A stretch of 64,000 nt of DNA, from assembly GCA_028023455.1 (NCBI GenBank), contig JAQFVV010012508.1:865877-929876 (forward strand). Reading direction: 5' to 3'. Below, piece after piece: positions 1 to 11,734 of the stretch. The stretch's first letter is position 1, and every line of letters starts with the position of its first letter. The translations under genes and the position numbers were made by a program. This stretch comes from Epiperipatus broadwayi. Taxonomy: Eukaryota > Onychophora > Udeonychophora > Euonychophora > Peripatidae. A model generated the notes under the pieces. It searched no databases. It had not been told where the DNA came from and saw nothing but the letters and a program-made list of their open reading frames with translations.

Positions 1-571
1 ACAGATTAGTTTCTGACTTTGACCTTTGTCCGGCAAAAATGTTGAACCTAAAACTAGTGCATAAATTTTTGGGATATTTTGTAAATATATTGTTTACTCA
101 AGTTTACAATAGGTAGAAAACAAGAGTAGTATAAACAGAGTTTTGTTTGTTAAGATCAATAAAGATAATAAAAGTAATGTGTGTGTTGTAATTAGTGGGT
201 AATATACAGAGATAGTTCAGAAACTATAATGCACTAACAATTTAAAAATAATGACATATAACTTCAAGACCCTGGTACAGTTGCTATATTAGACAAATTG
301 TGAAATAGCATTTTATTAAATCCTTTTTATGCACTGTATAAAGAACTGATTATAAGAAAAAGATAACCTAAGACATTAGCCCACCATAATGGAGATAGTT
401 TCGACCTGGAAGATTACTTTGAAATGTCTGGAATAAAATCATATACTACTCACTTTAAAATTAGTGAGGTTCTTATGGATCTTGACTAAAATCTGAAGAA
501 ATGATTAAGCTGTAATGAAATAATTTGATTAAAACTTCTCAAATTAATATAAATACAAAATGAATTGTCAA
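1..571. other. AT-rich stretch, no gene seen
   Basis: No open frame with recognisable content, RNA gene or repeat was found here on either strand. It leads directly into the left arm of the foldback that follows. Confidence 0.5.
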
Positions 572-698
572 AATTATCCCAAGTCCAAAACTCAACCAGA
601 CTAGCTAAGAAAATATAATCCAAAACACTGCCAATGGTTTCACTGTTACAAGCAGACTTCTCAAGTACAAAAAACTACAAAATAACAAAATATTTAAA

Positions 699-893
699 TT
701 AAACATTACCCATAATTCCATTTATTTCCCATCCATCCTTAATATTAAAATAACTTTTAAATAAGTTAACTGCTTCAGAATCATAAATTTTTAATAATAA
801 AAATTCTTTACTTCTTTTTATTTCATTTCTCTCAAAAAAGACAACTTTAGCTTCATCAAAATTAATAGTGACCTGTATCTTTTTCATAGACAT
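699..893 (-). CDS. Exon-like short ORF, unknown product
   Basis: A 64-codon frame begins MSMKKIQVTINFDEAK and ends with KDGWEINGIMGNV. It is not low-complexity and mixes charged and hydrophobic residues as a folded domain would, unlike the junk frames in this AT-rich DNA. The last codons overlap a plausible 5' splice site (ATGG followed by GTAATG), so the real exon may end near residue 62. A TACAG precedes the GTCACT codons near the start and could be a splice acceptor. The 3' third lies in the left arm of foldback F1. The matching right-arm copy has stops and has lost the GT donor, so the two copies decayed unequally. I do not recognise the protein. It may be a host exon, a captured exon fragment or chance. 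Confidence 0.3.
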   Translation of the reverse strand: MSMKKIQVTINFDEAKVVFFERNEIKRSKEFLLLKIYDSEAVNLFKSYFNIKDGWEINGIMGNV

Positions 894-1014
894 ACAAAGC
901 AGAACTAATATATTTATTTCTAACCCTACTTTTATGCACCTTTAATCTTTCATTAAGCTCAAACTACTCTAACCTATATAAACCTTCTTACAAAAACCAA
1001 AGGATAATATACAC

Positions 1015-1509
1015 CAGGAGTGGGCAAATAGTGGTCCAAGGGCCATATGTGGCCCATTAAGAGTTTTTATGTGGCCCACCAAGACAATCAGAAAAATTTG
1101 CCTTGAACTGAATTTCCTTCCCATGTGTGACCGAAGATTCATCTTGTATTTTTCACTAGGATGGCCATGTCAATATATATGCACAGTGTAGATACAATGT
1201 GCAGTGCTTTTTCAGTTGATGTGGTTAATTTCAATTTTGTCTTTGCATTAGAAAATATATACATTTCCAACTTTAGTGAAACCATGAACCCTCCAAAAAA
1301 AGTGTAAAATCGGTGATGAATGTCATGTGTTTAATGAAGAATGGACAAACAAATATTTCTTTGGTAATACAGGGAATAAAGCAATGTGTTTATTGGGTCA
1401 TGAAAAAAAGATTCGGCCCTCCACTAACCTTCGCTTCCACAAAGTGTCTCCCAATGCAGCCCTCTGCCAACCTCTGTGGCCCCCGAGCCAAAACAATTGT
1501 CCACCCCTA
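1015..1509 (+). mobile_element. Non-autonomous hAT-type transposon with 8-bp TSD
   Basis: The element starts CAGGAGTGGGCAAATAGTGG and ends with CAATTGTCCACCCCTA, giving imperfect terminal inverted repeats of the CAGGGGTGGNCAA kind. It is flanked on both sides by the perfect 8-bp repeat ATATACAC (1007-1014 and 1510-1517), the hallmark of hAT insertion. The interior near 1315-1420 reads DECHVFNEEWTNKYFF followed by KAMCLLGHEK. This resembles the N-terminus of BED-finger hAT transposases of the ZBED5/SCAND3/GTF2IRD2-like group. The frame is open only for a short distance and the catalytic core is missing. At 495 bp it is an internally deleted copy that once needed a transposase in trans. It sits inside foldback F1, so it inserted later. 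Confidence 0.8.
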
Positions 1510-1912
1510 ATATACACTATTCCAGGAATAGACTTCCTATCAAAAATTTCCTTTGTATTATTTAATAAATTATTTAAGTTCTTTTAATATTAAAAGTGTG
1601 TGGGAAGTAAATGGAATTGTGGATAATGTTTAATTTAAATATGTTATTTTGTACTTCTTTACACTTGAGAAATCTGCATGTAGCAGTGAAACCATTGGTA
1701 GTGTTTTAGATTTTATTTTCTTGGCTAGTCTGGTCGAGTTTTGGGTTTGAAGTTGTCTATTTGATTTAAAACAGAAAACATTAGCTAAAGTTTCATTACA
1801 ATTTATATGATTTTAACATTGTTTCAGAGTCTTAACTCTTAATGTTTAACATTATCAACAATCTTATTTTCATTCAAGAAAAATCTGAAATCCACTATGG
1901 CTAACTTCTTTT

Positions 1913-1947
1913 TGTTATCATCACCATCACCTTTATCATCATCATCA

Positions 1948-1997
<50 letters not shown>

Positions 1998-1998
1998 T
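1913..1998. repeat. (ATC)n-(ATT)n compound microsatellite
   Basis: Runs of ATC triplets change into about 15 uninterrupted ATT triplets. Confidence 0.9.
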
Positions 1999-2553
1999 TA
2001 ATTCATATATTTATAATCTACCTATTTTGATAAATACATCTGACTAGATTTGAAACCATACTTCAATATATTTGTAGTTATATGTATGTACATTTTGTGT
2101 GTTTTTGTATATATATATATCAGTGATAACTTCTAATTAAAAAATTACTATAAAAATATTGTTTTTTTTTATATTTATTTTTAAATAAAGCACATTTAAA
2201 ATTTGTTTTAGTATGCCAGAGACTACGTTCTTTAGCAACTGTCCTCTATAATGACATAAATACAACACAGATGTAATGAATAAGCATCAGGTTTAGTAAC
2301 CATTAATTAGATAAGCAAGGAATTATATTGCCTTTGCTTTCTGCTATATTTTATACATTAAGTGGTAATACAGAATGAATGATATATATATATACATAAT
2401 TAGTTTAAAAACAAAGTTAGAAATCGTAAACTTATAAAGCTCATAAAAAAAAACAACAGATTTTGATTAAGAAAGTCGCTGTTTTATCACTAAAATATCA
2501 TAGCAATGCATATAATTAGAAAGCAAAATATTACAATAATATAAATAAAAGAT

Positions 2554-2645
2554 TGGCAATCCTCATTGTTTATAACTTACAAGCTTAAGAGAATAGGGTC
2601 ATGTGATCTATGACTTATTTTGACTATTTATAGTCTCTGCCTTAA
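2554..2645. repeat. Partial third copy of the 265-bp repeat unit
   Basis: The stretch from 'ggcaatcctcattgtttata' through 'gggtcatgtgatctatgac' matches the interior of the two full tandem units at 2936-3465. It ends where similarity to 'tatttatcc' is lost. Confidence 0.75.
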
Positions 2646-2754
2646 GTCTTAGATGATGTTATATTGCTAAGACTACTAATATATGGTATGGCTAAAAATC
2701 TATCAGCTCCATATAGCTATTTGAGTTGGATAGCTGGGTTTGAAGACATGTAGG

Positions 2755-2960
2755 TGTCTGAAAATTTCAGATTTTCCACTCAATAGATAACTTTTAGATA
2801 AGTGCTTGGCTTTGGGTTGGTATTTTTAGATCTAGAGTCTGAACTTACCCTGGCACCTCTCTAAGGAGTGCCAAAGAACGAAACCATGGTCAGGGGTTTG
2901 GGGGGGGGGTCCTGACAGATATTTTAAGTGCTGGCTCTGGCTAAGCATTTATCACAAAGC
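2755..2960 (+). mobile_element. Decayed repeat related to the one at 20118-20300, possibly a Penelope pseudo-LTR
   Basis: Matches the 20.1-kb copy through 'cagattttccact', 'gataagtgc', 'ggtatttttagatcta', 'gcacctc' and 'gaaacc'. The segment that is a clean hammerhead-like core at 20215 is degraded here (CTCTAAGGA in place of CTGATGA) though GAAACC remains. Assignment to a Penelope pseudo-LTR is an inference from the motif order only. Confidence 0.4.
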
Positions 2961-3465
2961 TTGTTGAGGAAATGGCAATCCTCATTGTTTATAACTTACA
3001 AGCTTAAGAGAATAGGGTCATGTGATCTATGACTCTTATTTTGCCTATTTATCCTATGTACTTGTCTTAAAGATGGCAAGTACAAATATATTTCTCAAAA
3101 TACAATTATTATTAAAACCAATTTGCTTAATGAAGATTTACAAAAAAAAAAAAACAATCGAAAAATAAAAGACAATTGAAATTATTGCTGGTTTAGCGAC
3201 TCTGGCTAAGCATTTATCACAAAGCTTGTTGAGGAAATGGAAATCCTCATTGTTTATAACTTACAAGCTTAAGAGAATAGGGTCATGTGATCTATGACTC
3301 TTATTTTGCCTATTTATCCTATGTACTTGTCTTGAAGATGGCAAGTACAAATATATTTCTCAAAATACAATTATTATTAAAACCAATTTGCTTAATGAAG
3401 ATTTACAAAAAAAAAAAACAATCGAAAAATAAAAGACAATTGAAATTATTGCTGGTTTAGCGAAC
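2936..3465. repeat. Tandem duplication, 2 x 265 bp
   Basis: Unit 1 (2936-3200) and unit 2 (3201-3465) both begin 'tctggctaagcatttatc' and are nearly identical, including the A-tract near the end. Differences are a few substitutions and A-tract length, so the duplication is recent. Confidence 0.9.
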
Positions 3466-3647
3466 TTAATTGTAAAAAGTAATACAAATGGCATAATGTT
3501 CATATCTATGCTTACAAAATCTTTTTAAAATATCACAGATATAAAAAAAATGACGAAAAAAATAATTAATTATATTATACTTAACCTTTCGCTGATTTTA
3601 TTTTGATCACGTGAAAAAATCTAATTCATTAAAAAGTGTGTAACATT

Positions 3648-4196
3648 ATGTGATGTGATGCACTGTGACTACCCTAAGTTTTCCCATAATCTGCTGCCAC
3701 AACATACTCTTAGTCAACTCCATGGCTTTCATATCTAAATCCCCCCTATCTTTTCCAAGCCCAGCATAAAAAACAATAACCCACTTTCTGTATAATCACT
3801 TTGTTCATATTTATTCTTCCATAACTTCATTATTTGCACCCTTTCATGCCTAATATTTTCTACGTATTCCTTACACAACTTGCAGACTAAATCACCCATG
3901 TTTTTCCATTTATGTGTCTATTCCCTTGTTGCTAAAGATCCCGTTGGAGCCTTAAAAAAAAGCTACTTCCCTTACTATTATCATAAATTAACTCGCACAC
4001 AATGTTCCATTTACTTCTATATATATTTAAACTCTTTTTACTCTCCATACTAGTTCTCTAGCTCTCCAACTCCCTATTCTTTAAAAATGCATCTATTCTT
4101 CTATCCCATTCCTTACCACTATAACACTCAACAATCATCCTAACACAATCATCCCATCTTTTGTACAAATATACAGATATAAATTCTTTATCCATT
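3648..4196 (-). pseudogene. LINE 3' fragment, first of two tandem copies
   Basis: Aligns along its length with 4197-4770 ('gtgatgcactgtgac', 'aagttttcccataatct', 'cacaacttgcagactaaatc'). On the minus strand it corresponds to the zinc-finger tail of a non-LTR reverse transcriptase, but frameshifts and a missing segment around 3845-3850 destroy the frame. Confidence 0.6.
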
Positions 4197-4770
4197 ATGT
4201 GATGCACTATGACTTCTCCTTAAATGGAGTCAGGAATCTCAGCAGCTATGCCCAGAGAAACCTGTTAGCCACTTTACCTTTCCTTTCCATTGTCCACCCA
4301 AAGTTTTCCCATAATCTGTTCCATCCCATTTCCACAACATAATCTTTGTCAACTCCATAACCTTCATATCTAAATCCCCCTTATCTTTTCCCAAACCTAG
4401 CATAAAAACCAATAACTTACTTTCTGTATAAACACTTTGTTCATATTTAATCTTCCATATCTTCATTATTTGTACCCTTTCTGTTTTCAAGCATTTACAT
4501 TGAAGCAACAGATGCCTAATATTTTCTATGCCTTCCTTACACAACTTGCAGACTAAATCACCCACATTTTTCCATTTACGTGTATATTCCCTTGTTGCTA
4601 AAGATCCCATTCGAGCCTTAAACAATAAACTACTTTCATTACTATTATCACAAACTAACTCACCCCCAATGTTCCGTTTACTTCTATATATATTTAAATT
4701 AATGCATCTATTCTTTTATCCCATGCCTTACCACTATAACACTCAACAATCCTAACACAATCATCTGACC
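4197..4770 (-). pseudogene. LINE 3' fragment with zf-RVT-like tail, second copy
   Basis: The minus-strand frame 4625-4239 (128 codons) reads FKARMGSLATREYTRKW, then CKLCKEGIENIRHLLLQC, then a tryptophan-rich tail (MLWKWDG). A CxxC followed by HLLLxC after an R-G-L/T-R block is the pattern of the zinc-binding region at the C-terminus of many non-LTR retrotransposon ORF2 proteins (zf-RVT). The reverse transcriptase and endonuclease domains are absent, as expected for a 5'-truncated LINE. It is immediately adjacent to a similar copy at 3648-4196, suggesting local duplication. Clade not determined. Confidence 0.65.
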
Positions 4771-4772
4771 TA

Positions 4773-4866
4773 GCAAACTCTCCATACAGTAGTGCCATCC
4801 AGTGCAAACCTTAGTAATCAATAGATGCATAGAAAATGGTGATCAGGTGATGTTTTGGTGGTTTTA
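4773..4866 (+). mobile_element. M1 element end fragment
   Basis: 'caaactctccatacagtagt' and 'gtaatcaatagatgcat' match the ends of M1 elements at 8.5, 15.0, 19.2 and 63 kb. The fragment continues into 'ggtgatcaggtgatgtttt', the reverse complement of another M1 terminal segment, so its interior is deleted. Confidence 0.65.
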
Positions 4867-5504
4867 AAAAGTATATAATGTTCAGAGATTAGTAGTAAAA
4901 AAAATGGATAGCCACAAATGAAATAGATGGACTCTATTATTACAATAATGAGCACATCACTGAAGAGACCGAAGATCAATTAGATGACAGATATTCTGAT
5001 GAAAAGTCACACATGGAGTGCTGAGAAATTAATGTTGATTTGACAATACCTAACAATAACACTACTACATACAACCAATGAAGTTGCAAATACTGATAAA
5101 AAGCCACCTTGGAATATTAAGATAGTCTTTTTAAAAAATTGAGGAAAGAAGAATATAATTATGATAAAATTTTTAAAGATGAAGTAACTGCATTATGTTG
5201 AAAACAAAGCCAAATGAAAATATTTTGTCACCCCCCCTCCTCACACACTTTTACTTACAAATCTTCTAAAAATCCATGAACAATTTTATAAAAACAGAGA
5301 GAATACTTGTTGTGTACATTTCCATAAATTTAAGACCTTTCAGAAATTTATAATAATAGTTATTAATAGGAATATACAATCTAATAATATTATAAGAACA
5401 TCAACGAAGAACTAATTTCGAACTTATCATTATTCAACAAATATTGCAAAAAAAAAAAAAAAGGCATTTTATAAACATACTATTAGTTTTGCATAATATT
5501 TTAC
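4867..5504. other. No gene seen
   Basis: AT-rich DNA with homopolymer A runs (about 5448-5462). No supported feature. Confidence 0.5.
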
Positions 5505-6150
5505 ATTATTCTAAGTTTTTAAGGATGTATTTTCTCAATTCTTACTTATGGAAGAGCAATATGAGCCTTTCAACCACTTAATGAAATATAGAGAGATCTA
5601 TAATAGCAACAATAAGGAATTAAAAGTGAACTACCTGGCTGAGAGACCAATCTGCTATTAGTAATATCGTTGAAAGTTTTAAAAGACTGAAATGGAGAAA
5701 CAACAGACATGCTGCTAAAAGAGATGATAATAAGTAAGTTACTTATAATATTAATATCATTTATGCTCTTAATTACTTTTTACAATCCACTATTGACGGT
5801 TTCGACTGCCGCAGCAATTTTCTTCAGAACTTTTTATAGTTCTAGTTCTGAAGAAAATTGCTGGGGCAATCCAACTGTCAATATTGGGTTGTAAAAAGGC
5901 ATTGTAAAAAGTAATTAAGAACATAAATGATACTAATATTACATGGATTTGGCAATGCAATAAGAAAAATAAAGTTATAATACTTGAAGTATTAAGATCT
6001 CAAGAGATCACATAAACCTAGAAAAGGATCACATGGGAAATGGATTGATGAAATATGAAAATTTGTTGATGCAGTGTGGGGAATAGAAGCTATGAATCAG
6101 AGAAACTTAAACTTAAGAGACTTTCACCCTACACCGGAATGATAATAGTT
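5505..6150 (+). pseudogene. RTE-type LINE 3' fragment, interrupted by a foldback
   Basis: Conceptual translation in shifting frames gives FSILTYGRA, ESFKRLKWRNNRHAAKRDDN and, after the insertion, RKGSHGKWIDEI and a tail around 'ctttcaccctacaccggaatgataa'. This order (LPVLTYG.ETW, then KRLKW..GH..RRDDN, then P..RW.DEI) is the C-terminal signature of RTE/BovB-like reverse transcriptases. Multiple stops and frameshifts show it is dead. The palindrome 5747-5940 is inserted just after the RDDN block. Confidence 0.6.
5747..5940. mobile_element. Foldback/MITE inserted in the RTE LINE
   Basis: The left end 'aatattaatatcatttatg' and the right end 'cataaatgatactaatatt' are inverted repeats. The arms continue inward (ctcttaattactttttacaa / ttgtaaaaagtaattaagaa) to a second, tighter hairpin at the centre (cttcagaactttttatag / ctagttctgaag). 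Nearly the whole 194 bp can form one hairpin. Confidence 0.8.
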
Positions 6151-7129
6151 GAAAATGATAAAAGATGATATCACTATTGCATCTAAACATTCAAGAAAAT
6201 GTTGTTGCTAATTATAAGACTTGTTTATTTGATAGAAAAAAAAACCTACATGTAGTACAAATTCAAATGGAACAAAATTATTACATTTTAGCATACAGAG
6301 ACAACAAACTGTATAAAAAAAACTATTCCTGCATTGAACAAATGATATGTAGAAGTGAATTTGCTCATACATAAACGTTTGAGTCGAAAGAATGGGTGAT
6401 TCATTCCATTCTTTCTAAAATACTATATCTCGTGTCTGGAAAAAGTGAGAATATTCATTTATAATTTATCTTTAAAGCACATGTGCATTGGCTTAATCGC
6501 TAATATTACTATTACATAAAAAACATAGCGCTATATAAAATAATATCTCATTATACATGAAAATTAGACAGATAGTAGTATTTAAATATTCAACAAATCT
6601 TAAAAGAAATAACTAGGTAATTTATGAAATTGTATACAAAAAAAACTCAGCAAGAATGATTCTTTGAACACGAGCATTTAGAGAACAACTGCAAAGACAA
6701 AGATTCTGACCCGATATGATAAAATACTTTGATAAACTGTTTCTTTTTTTAAGTTTGCTTTAAAAGCTATGAAAATTTGTGGAACACTTATCTCAATTAA
6801 AAATATACAATTTTACCTTACCAAGAAATAGATTATTTTACCTTTTTGAAACATACGCTTATGAAAAAAAAAAAAATCTCAATTCAAACAACATTGCTTC
6901 AGTATTTTAGAATATATTACTTTTTATAAATCTCCACATGTACACTTCAATGCAAATTTTTTTTTATAGAATTCTTTTAATTTTGTAACAGTTTAGAAGA
7001 AAAAAAATGCAATTATATAGACAATTTTTGATATATTTTTTTGAATATTTAACTTATTGAAATAGTAATGCTCTTTGTAACTATATTTTTTTTTTTTAAA
7101 AAAAATAAAGTTTTTATCCTTAATATTGT
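6151..7129. other. No gene seen
   Basis: AT-rich DNA. The short phrase 'gcgctatataaaataa' at about 6529 recurs as 'cgtgctatataaaataa' at about 56536, hinting at a degraded shared repeat; nothing else is supported. Confidence 0.45.
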
Positions 7130-7805
7130 AAAATTATGATTATTTATTAATCACATAGGAATTATGTAAATACTTTTAGAGATTTTAACCTTTAGTCAAA
7201 CAATGTCTTTTTTTTTTTTTTGATTATAGAGGGACCTCCCAAACCTCAATGCAAGATAGCGACTTTATAAAGATAAGAACGGCCATCTTATCTTTAACCT
7301 AAATTCCTACCTACATAGGCCAATCTGAAATATTTTGATTTGGGAGCGTGAAGCTGTTGTTCTCTTCACTTTTTAAGTTCACTATCTCTTTACAAATTAA
7401 CCTTCGCAAAATCTTGCAATTGACAATGCGTTGATATTACAAACTTTATACTGGAAATACATAAACTATAGTAAAGTTGAGATTATTTATTAAGCACATA
7501 GGAAGTATGTAAATACTTTTAGAGAAGGCTTTAACCTTTATTATATATACACCTTAAACACTTATAATAGTCAAACAGTGACATTTTTTTGGCAGTAGAG
7601 AAACCTATTAAACATTGACACAAGATAGCGACTTTGTAAAGATAAGAACGGCCACCTTCTCTTTAACTTAAATCCCCACTTATCTTTATAAAGTCGCTAT
7701 CTTGGCTCGAGGTTTGAGACGTCCCTCTATAGTCAAAAAAAGTCATCGTTTGACTATTATAAATGTTCAAGGGGCATATATTAAAGGTTAACGCCTTCTC
7801 TATAA
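7130..7805. mobile_element. M3 repeat: one copy plus a second copy with inverted tail
   Basis: 'attatttattaatcacatag...ttttagag..tttaacctttagtcaaacaatg' at 7139-7206 recurs at 7482-7590. Both are followed by 'agatagcgacttt.taaagataagaacggcca'. From 7681 the same sequence returns inverted (ttatctttataaagtcgctatcttg, then ccctctatagtcaaaaaaagtca, then aaaggttaacgccttctct). The second copy therefore forms a foldback of roughly 7515-7805. A related copy lies at 56690-57091. No coding sequence is seen, consistent with a MITE. Confidence 0.65.
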
Positions 7806-8490
7806 GTATTCTTAATATTATAATTTGCTAAAATGCAATTAAATTCTTTATTTAACATACTAAGAAAATCATATTGTTTACAATAATTAATTAATCCAAA
7901 TAAAGTCTGAATAGTATTTTTAAAACTCAGTGAATAGTTTGAACATCTTTTTATTTATTTTTTATTAAATAAAAATTCTTAATTTGTAACCCAATTGCAA
8001 CATACTTTTTAAAATGGTTTCTATTATTTGAAGTTTCTGAACTGGTGTTTGGTAATTAGGAAAACAAAATTTAAAGCAGGATAAGGGGGGGGGTATCTAT
8101 AAATAGTTACACAATAATACCATCTAGTTCTATTATTATCTGCAAGAGACTATGATCATGCAATAAACATTAGTACCTTCCTTATCCAACTAATACTTAT
8201 AAAAATATAAACAAATACATTAAACTGACAAATAATAAAAATATTTACTAAAACAAAAAATTAATAATCAGTAAAAGTAGGAAAAAACACTTGAATATTA
8301 TATAAAATATTTTAAATTAATATTTCGTTTATCAATGTTAAACATCACAAATATCATATTCCCATTACGATTAATAGAGATAGACTATATAGTTGAAACC
8401 TGCATGAGTAAGACATCTTTGCAGCTAGTAACAGAGTAGTCACATCAAATTACTATCATAGTTCACAGTTTTTACAATCGGTAAAAACAA
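7806..8490. other. No gene seen
   Basis: AT-rich DNA with a G9 tract near 8085. No supported feature. Confidence 0.5.
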
Positions 8491-8921
8491 TCCACATGAT
8501 CACCATTTCTTAAGCTTGCTCATAACTTATTAAAATAGGCAAAACTCTCCATACAGTAGCACCACTCAGTGCAAACCAGAGTAATCAATGGATGCAAGAA
8601 GGTTTGTGCATAAAATCAATATCTAGTGCCTACTCATCCAATATCCAGAGACTAGTTTCTAGCTTGTGGCTTTTATCAATGAGGAGCCTTGGATCTGAGA
8701 GCACTGCATCTAGATCTTTCAGTGCCAGCCAGAGTAATCAATGGATGCCAGAAGGCTTGTGCATAAAATCCCAGGCTCTTCGCTGACGAAAGCCATAAGC
8801 TAGAAACTAGTCTGAGGATATTGGATGAGTACACTAGATAGGGAATTTATGCACAAGCCTTCTGGCATCCATTGATTACTCTAGCTTGCACTGAGTGGCA
8901 CTACTGTATCAAGTTTTGCCT
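8491..8921. mobile_element. M1 palindromic element
   Basis: The left end 'ggcaaaactctccatacagt' followed by 'caccactcagtgcaaaccagagtaatcaatggatgc' in forward sense is mirrored at the right by 'gcatccattgattactctagcttgcactgagtggcactactgta' and 'gttttgcct'. Both halves carry 'gatgaaagcca.aagctagaaactagt' in opposite orientation. The outer segment 'catgatcaccatttcttaagcttgc' is shared with the 62.6-kb copy. The long inverted repeat and lack of an ORF fit a foldback/MITE family. Confidence 0.75.
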
Positions 8922-9439
8922 GATTTAAAAACAATCATCTGACCAAAACTAGAAAAGCATGGGACATTAACCTTCTACATAATAATGTCCAGATATCTAT
9001 TTAATGATCATTAATGGAAAATTAACGGAACTGACTATAACCAATTACTTGAAAGAAAATTCTAAGTCTGCTTGTGAAATAAAAACTTTTCCACTATTCA
9101 CATGACTCCCATTCAAATTCCAGATTATAACAAGCACCTACATTACTCACATTTAAAATCTTAAACATCACAGTGCAGATAAATGCTGAAGATTAAACAT
9201 TTTAGCTGAAGACGGTACAAAAATAAATTTAACTTACTATATTTTATTATTGAAATAATTAATTTATTAATTACGAATAACTAATAAAATTCTTCAAAAA
9301 TTACATGATGATTTTAGCTCATTAAAGAATAAAATTACATTGGTATTTATTAATAATTTTTATTGGTCATTCACTAGACTAGAAATTAATCTATAACTTA
9401 ATGAATGATTGATAAAAATTATTAATATACTTCCATCAA
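8922..9439. other. No gene seen
   Basis: AT-rich DNA without a supported feature. Confidence 0.5.
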
Positions 9440-10455
<1,016 letters not shown>

Positions 10456-11078
10456 GAGATGTTAAAAGTAGACAGAAACCAGTCCCTAGCTTGGGTGTGA
10501 GTGGTATAGTAAAAATTACACTACAGAAATATTAAACACGATTGTTTATTTTGCATGAATAACCTTTCATTAATGATTTTTTTTTTAAAAAAAAATGTTC
10601 TGTCTAATCATATCATTCATTATTCTATGACACTCATTTCATTGGAAGATTCTGAATGTATTTGTGTAATCACATTAACATGTTCCTTGCCTAACATACC
10701 TTAACATGAAAATATGCTAGAATTTAGAATTAGCAATAAGAAACGCTTCTAACAGTCCAATTTTTTGTCTCTGGCATTTGCACTGGACAAAGCTCCTCTA
10801 TATTTTATTATCGCTTAAATTATTGATCCAACCGATTTAAATTATTAACTTAATTAATTTTCTATAGTATTTCAAAATGTTTGAAGATACTTAAATGTCA
10901 ATTTCTTATTAACTTGCAATCATGAAATAAGCAAAAAGTTTAGACTTTGTGGCTAATTATTCCAATGTATAAATATATAAAATGCGCTAATGAACACACA
11001 AAGCTGAAGATAAAGAAATCTTAATACTGTAGATTGATATAAACTAAATATATGCATCTAAGTATGTGGCTAAGCACT
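10456..11078. other. No gene seen
   Basis: AT-rich DNA; nothing supported. Confidence 0.5.
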
Positions 11079-11530
11079 TTTGAGGGCCGAGGTCCTCATA
11101 TTCATAGCCATTTTGTAAATATATAGGTTGGGTAAAAATGATGCAAATTTATGTAAATAAGAATGTATTCCATTTCCTGGAGATCTTATAACAAGAGTCT
11201 TTTCTGTTTGTAGAGTTGTTACCTTTAGCGATAAAGTAAGCTTCTTTTATCCTTCTCTTAAGATCGTGTAGCTCTTTGCGTACAACCACAGTGTCTTTAG
11301 GGTGGCAATCATGACCAGTTGAGCTGTGATGCTGGGCAAAAACTGAGCTACAAGAAGGGTCTGTTAGTGCTTTATTATATGAGTATGTGTGTTGAAATAG
11401 CTGAGTGGAAAGAGAGGCCCTGGTCTCACCGTAATATGATCCCATACAATGTGTTTCAGGGGCAATATTGTAACCTACCTAAGGTGTCAGCAAGAGTGGT
11501 AAGCTGTCTTCAGTATTATCAATTAGTTTG
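11079..11530 (-). pseudogene. Penelope-like element 3' end, GIY-YIG nuclease fragment
   Basis: The minus-strand frame 11445-11149 reads SYYGETRASLSTQLFQH, then RRIKEAYFIAKGNNSTNRKD and SCYKISRKW. The YYGETR...H core is that of the GIY-YIG endonuclease at the C-terminus of Penelope-like retroelements, and in-frame sequence just upstream supplies a preceding cysteine (ETHC). The reverse transcriptase is missing and the frame breaks about 90 bp upstream. The 3' tail (reverse complement of 11079-11115: 'gctatgaatatgaggacctc' then 'ctcaaaagtgcttagccac') is shared with the copy at 54446-55030, which supports one family. Confidence 0.7.
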
Positions 11531-11734
11531 TTGAAATAACAAAAAAAAAATATAAGAACTTAGTACTAGTTTATTCTTTTAAATGCATTTTAGCCAGCTA
11601 AATCCAATTGACCAACAAAACATATTTTTCTATTCATAAATTAACAAAAATTTCTAACAAATTATAGTAAAGATGATTACCATTTCATTTAATTAATTAC
11701 CCTATGTACTGATGACTTCATTATAATAAATGTC

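Larger units (their letters stand above)
572..1760. repeat. Foldback (inverted repeat) F1 with ~200-bp arms
   Basis: The left arm (about 572-775) is matched in reverse complement by the right arm (about 1555-1760). Examples are the left 'caatggtttcactgttaca' against the right 'agcagtgaaaccattg', and the left 'ccatttatttccc' against the right 'gggaagtaaatgg'. The arms are diverged by point changes and small indels, so the inversion is old. The loop holds an exon-like minus-strand ORF and a later hAT insertion. The structure could be a foldback transposon or an inverted duplication of host DNA. Confidence 0.75.

Noticed and set aside
11319-11534. 71-codon plus-strand frame
   Set aside because: Antisense shadow of the Penelope-like fragment.
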